This document shows, in pieces, positions 62,214 through 64,000 of a stretch of 64,000 nt of DNA (within the stretch, counting starts at the first letter, position 1; each line of letters starts with the position of its first letter). Under the pieces are notes generated by a model. It ran no database searches. It was not told the origin of the DNA and saw only the letters and a program-made list of their open reading frames with translations. Location of the stretch: assembly GCF_027923225.1 (NCBI RefSeq), contig NZ_BSDI01000007.1, positions 248,001 to 312,000 on the forward strand, read 5' to 3'. A program made the position numbers and the translations under genes. The stretch is from Phytohabitans aurantiacus. GTDB lineage: Bacteria; Actinomycetota; Actinomycetes; Mycobacteriales; Micromonosporaceae.

Positions 62214-62900
62214 CTACCGCGTGTGGGTCTCCCAGACCGGCTGCTGGGGCTCGTCGTTGTGCACGACGATGTCGGCGTGATCGGTCGGGTGGACCGCAGC
62301 GAAGTAAAGCTGTTGGGAGGGGATGTAGCGCTCACGCCAGCGGCGTTCGACGTCGGCCCGAGACGACACCTGGCGCTCCCGGATCACGGCACGATCCACC
62401 GTCTTGTCGAGCGCGATCGACACGAAGACGCGCAGCTCCCACCGATCAATCAGTTCCGGGCGCATGAGGAAGACGCCGTCGAAGACCAGCACGGCGTCGG
62501 CGGTGGCGGTCCTGACCGGCGCGGACAGCGCGGTATCCGCCGTATGGTCGTAGACCGCGTGTTGGAAGCGCCGATCTCCGTCCGGGCCGAGCGGATCGAG
62601 CAGAACCCGGCTCAGCGCGCCGTGGTCGTGGGTGTCGAAGTAGCAGCCTTCGGCCGAGTACTCGCCGCGCGCATATCGCTGTGCCCGGGGGAAGAGGAAG
62701 TCGTCGATCGTCGCGCGGACGACCTCGCGGCCCCGCGTGCGCAGGACGGCGGCCAACTCGTCGGCGAGCGTTGTCTTGCCCGCGGCGGGCGGCCCGTCGA
62801 TGGCGACCCGCGTCGGGTGTGCGACGGTAACGGACCCGACCGCCTCAGCCAGGCGGCCAAGCAACTCGTCGCGCGTGCCTTGGTTCATGTCGAGGTCCAT
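62214..62900 (-). CDS. Uridine-kinase-like P-loop protein
   Basis: A 228-residue cytoplasmic protein. Walker A is GPPAAGKTT near residue 36; VRATIDDFLFPR and VLVFDGVFLMRPEL match uridine kinase/phosphoribulokinase-like proteins, and DRAVIRERQV is a lid-type Arg segment. The substrate is not known. An ATG at 62888 (MNQGTRDELL) is an alternative start; neither has a strong ribosome-binding site. Confidence 0.85.
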   Translation of the reverse strand: MDLDMNQGTRDELLGRLAEAVGSVTVAHPTRVAIDGPPAAGKTTLADELAAVLRTRGREVVRATIDDFLFPRAQRYARGEYSAEGCYFDTHDHGALSRVLLDPLGPDGDRRFQHAVYDHTADTALSAPVRTATADAVLVFDGVFLMRPELIDRWELRVFVSIALDKTVDRAVIRERQVSSRADVERRWRERYIPSQQLYFAAVHPTDHADIVVHNDEPQQPVWETHTR

Positions 62901-62917
62901 TCTGGCTTTCGGGATTT

Positions 62918-62976
62918 GAGCTACCGCGATCTCCGCCGCGGTCCAAACCGTCGCTCCCGCGGCCTCACCCTCCGCG
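62918..62976 (+). repeat. Dispersed 59-bp intergenic repeat, copy E
   Basis: It begins GAGCTACCGCGATCTCCG and keeps CGCTCCCGCGGCCTCACCC, with one change from TTGCTCCC. It fills most of the 93-bp gap between the kinase start and the end of the next gene. Confidence 0.78.
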
Positions 62977-62993
62977 TTTCCACGACCCCACCC

Positions 62994-63704
62994 CTACGTC
63001 GTGGTGGTGAAAAGAGCGCGCAGTTCGTCGATCGGGGTGGCGGTTTCGCCGGCGAGGACCCTGCCGAGCGCGGTCAGGCGGGGGTCGACGACGGCGGGGT
63101 TGTCCACCAGGCAGCGGGTCACGAGGGCTGACCACAGCCGGCGGGTGGTGGCGGAGTCGGTGTCGCGGCGGGTGTACAGGGGTGACCGGGGACGTCGCCG
63201 CCACGGCAGGTCTGGGTCGGTCAGCACTACGTCCAGTTCCTCGACCAGGAGGGCGGCCAGCGCCGCCGAGGCCGCCGTTTCCGCCGACAGCAGCAGCACC
63301 GCCAGGGTCAGGAACATCGGCGACGACGGGTCGCCGTCGCGCCAGTCACCGGGTAGGTTCAGCCGGCACCAGGCCAGAAAGCGCACCGCGGCACCGCGGG
63401 CCGGTTCTCCGAGTTCCCGCGCCGAGTCCACCAGCGGGGCGAGGGAATCCACCGGGTTACCGTCGGCGGTCACCGCTCGGACCAGGAGCGTGCAGGCGAA
63501 CAGCCGCTTGAGGTGGCCGCGCCGGCTGGCTGGCGTCGTCCACCGGATCAGGGCCAGGACCTCGCCGGGGTTCCCTGTGAGGTCGTCGGGCAGCCAGGGG
63601 CTGTGCACCAGCTCGGTCAGCGCCTGACGATTTCCCGGCACGTCGAAGCCGTAGTCGGCCGCGGCGATCTCCTCGATCGCGGCGGCGTCCAGCTGCGGGG
63701 CCAC
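62994..63704 (-). CDS. Hypothetical helical protein
   Basis: A 236-residue all-helical soluble protein that I do not recognise. It has an Asp/Glu-rich start (LDAAAIEEIAAADYGFD), a Leu/Ala-rich middle and an Arg-rich DPDLPWRRRPRSPLYTRR. The GTG at 63704 is the first usual start, but homologous-looking coding sequence (FASFAPDERALLGW) continues upstream to the end of the TetR-like gene, so a rare CTG start near 63750 is possible. Confidence 0.6.
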   Translation of the reverse strand: MAPQLDAAAIEEIAAADYGFDVPGNRQALTELVHSPWLPDDLTGNPGEVLALIRWTTPASRRGHLKRLFACTLLVRAVTADGNPVDSLAPLVDSARELGEPARGAAVRFLAWCRLNLPGDWRDGDPSSPMFLTLAVLLLSAETAASAALAALLVEELDVVLTDPDLPWRRRPRSPLYTRRDTDSATTRRLWSALVTRCLVDNPAVVDPRLTALGRVLAGETATPIDELRALFTTTT

Positions 63705-63750
63705 CCAGCCCAGCAGCGCGCGTTCGTCCGGTGCGAAGGACGCGAACAGG

Positions 63751-64000
63751 TCACCGCTGATGATCGTGCTCCCTGACCGCGGCTTCCACGAGCGCGCGGG
63801 CGGCCCAGGTCATGGCCTCTTGCTCGGCTTGGGGGTCGAGCCCGCGGACGTCACGCAGGGCGATCTGCGCTTCCCAGCCGACCACCATGGTCAACGCGGA
63901 GATGAGGCGCTGGTATGACTGCTCGCTCAGGGTCTCGCGCAGTGGTTCGCAGGCTTTGTCGAGCCATTCGATCCGGCGCGGGTTGCGCCGTGGTCCGGTC
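63751..64000 (-). CDS. TetR-family regulator, C-terminal part
   Basis: The C-terminal 82 codons of a gene that enters from the right edge. The segments WLDKACEPLRETLSEQSYQR and LTMVVGWEAQIALRDV are typical of the ligand-binding helices at the end of TetR-type regulators, and the protein ends VREHDHQR. The DNA-binding domain is outside the window, so the family call is tentative. Confidence 0.6.
   Translation of the reverse strand, partial: TGPRRNPRRIEWLDKACEPLRETLSEQSYQRLISALTMVVGWEAQIALRDVRGLDPQAEQEAMTWAARALVEAAVREHDHQR

Noticed and set aside
1..64000. CRISPR arrays, tRNA or rRNA genes, prophage or integrase genes
   Set aside because: I found no regularly spaced repeats with unique spacers, no cloverleaf or rRNA segment that I could recognise, and no phage or recombinase proteins. 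Dedicated searches were not possible here.

Overview
The window is high-GC DNA with codons ending mostly in G or C, many GTG starts and twin-arginine or Sec leader peptides. ABC sugar importers without their own ATPase and LacI, DeoR and PaaX-type regulators also point to a filamentous actinobacterium, probably Micromonosporaceae. That placement is an inference from composition and gene content. I saw no rRNA, tRNA, CRISPR array, transposase or integrase.

Positions 1-33368 form a plant-polymer degradation locus. It opens with a partial PaaX-family regulator and a very large multidomain GH3 enzyme on the minus strand. A five-gene plus-strand operon follows (5599-13895): a clan GH-A glycosidase, a cutinase/PET-hydrolase-like polyesterase, a GH16 glucanase, an SGNH esterase and a GH5 endoglucanase. 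All five end in the same roughly 126-residue beta-trefoil module. Next come a minus-strand sugar-uptake set (two permeases, binding protein, Gfo/Idh oxidoreductase, DUF6807/PmoA-like protein) and its LacI regulator, a second GH16 with the same trefoil, a large GH35 beta-galactosidase, a complete PaaX-family regulator, a GH5 mannanase with CBM35, a second polyesterase with CBM35, a GH5 mannanase with CBM2, a second LacI regulator and a CE3-like acetyl esterase with CBM2. The esterase leads directly into another ATPase-less importer (33400-37001).

Three sets of conserved non-coding sites suggest how this locus is wired. A 24-bp block with core GGAATACGTTTTCC lies in the promoters of the five-gene operon and the second GH16, and its core precedes the sugar importer. 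A second LacI-type site, TTACAAACGTTACAAGAGCG and variants, precedes GH35, the CBM2 mannanase and the CE3-importer operon. A pair of TGTCA repeats 31 bp apart precedes GH3, the second polyesterase and the first PaaX-like gene. Binding of each regulator to these sites is inferred.

Positions 36991-45199 hold a minus-strand monosaccharide cassette: rhamnulokinase, DeoR regulator, YtfQ-like binding protein, double ATPase, two permeases and a Gfo/Idh oxidoreductase. Positions 45240-52154 are mixed: a pentapeptide-repeat protein, two abutting gene remnants, a small hypothetical gene, a secreted CBM2-type protein, a beta-helix/AAA ATPase fusion and a lipoprotein.

Positions 52201-60597 hold two divergent copies of one gene order, MMPL transporter, histidine kinase, response regulator. 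The right end has a UPF0104-type membrane protein, two small P-loop kinases, an unknown protein and the C-terminal end of a TetR-like gene. A 59-bp intergenic repeat occurs five times between 20.5 and 63.0 kb.
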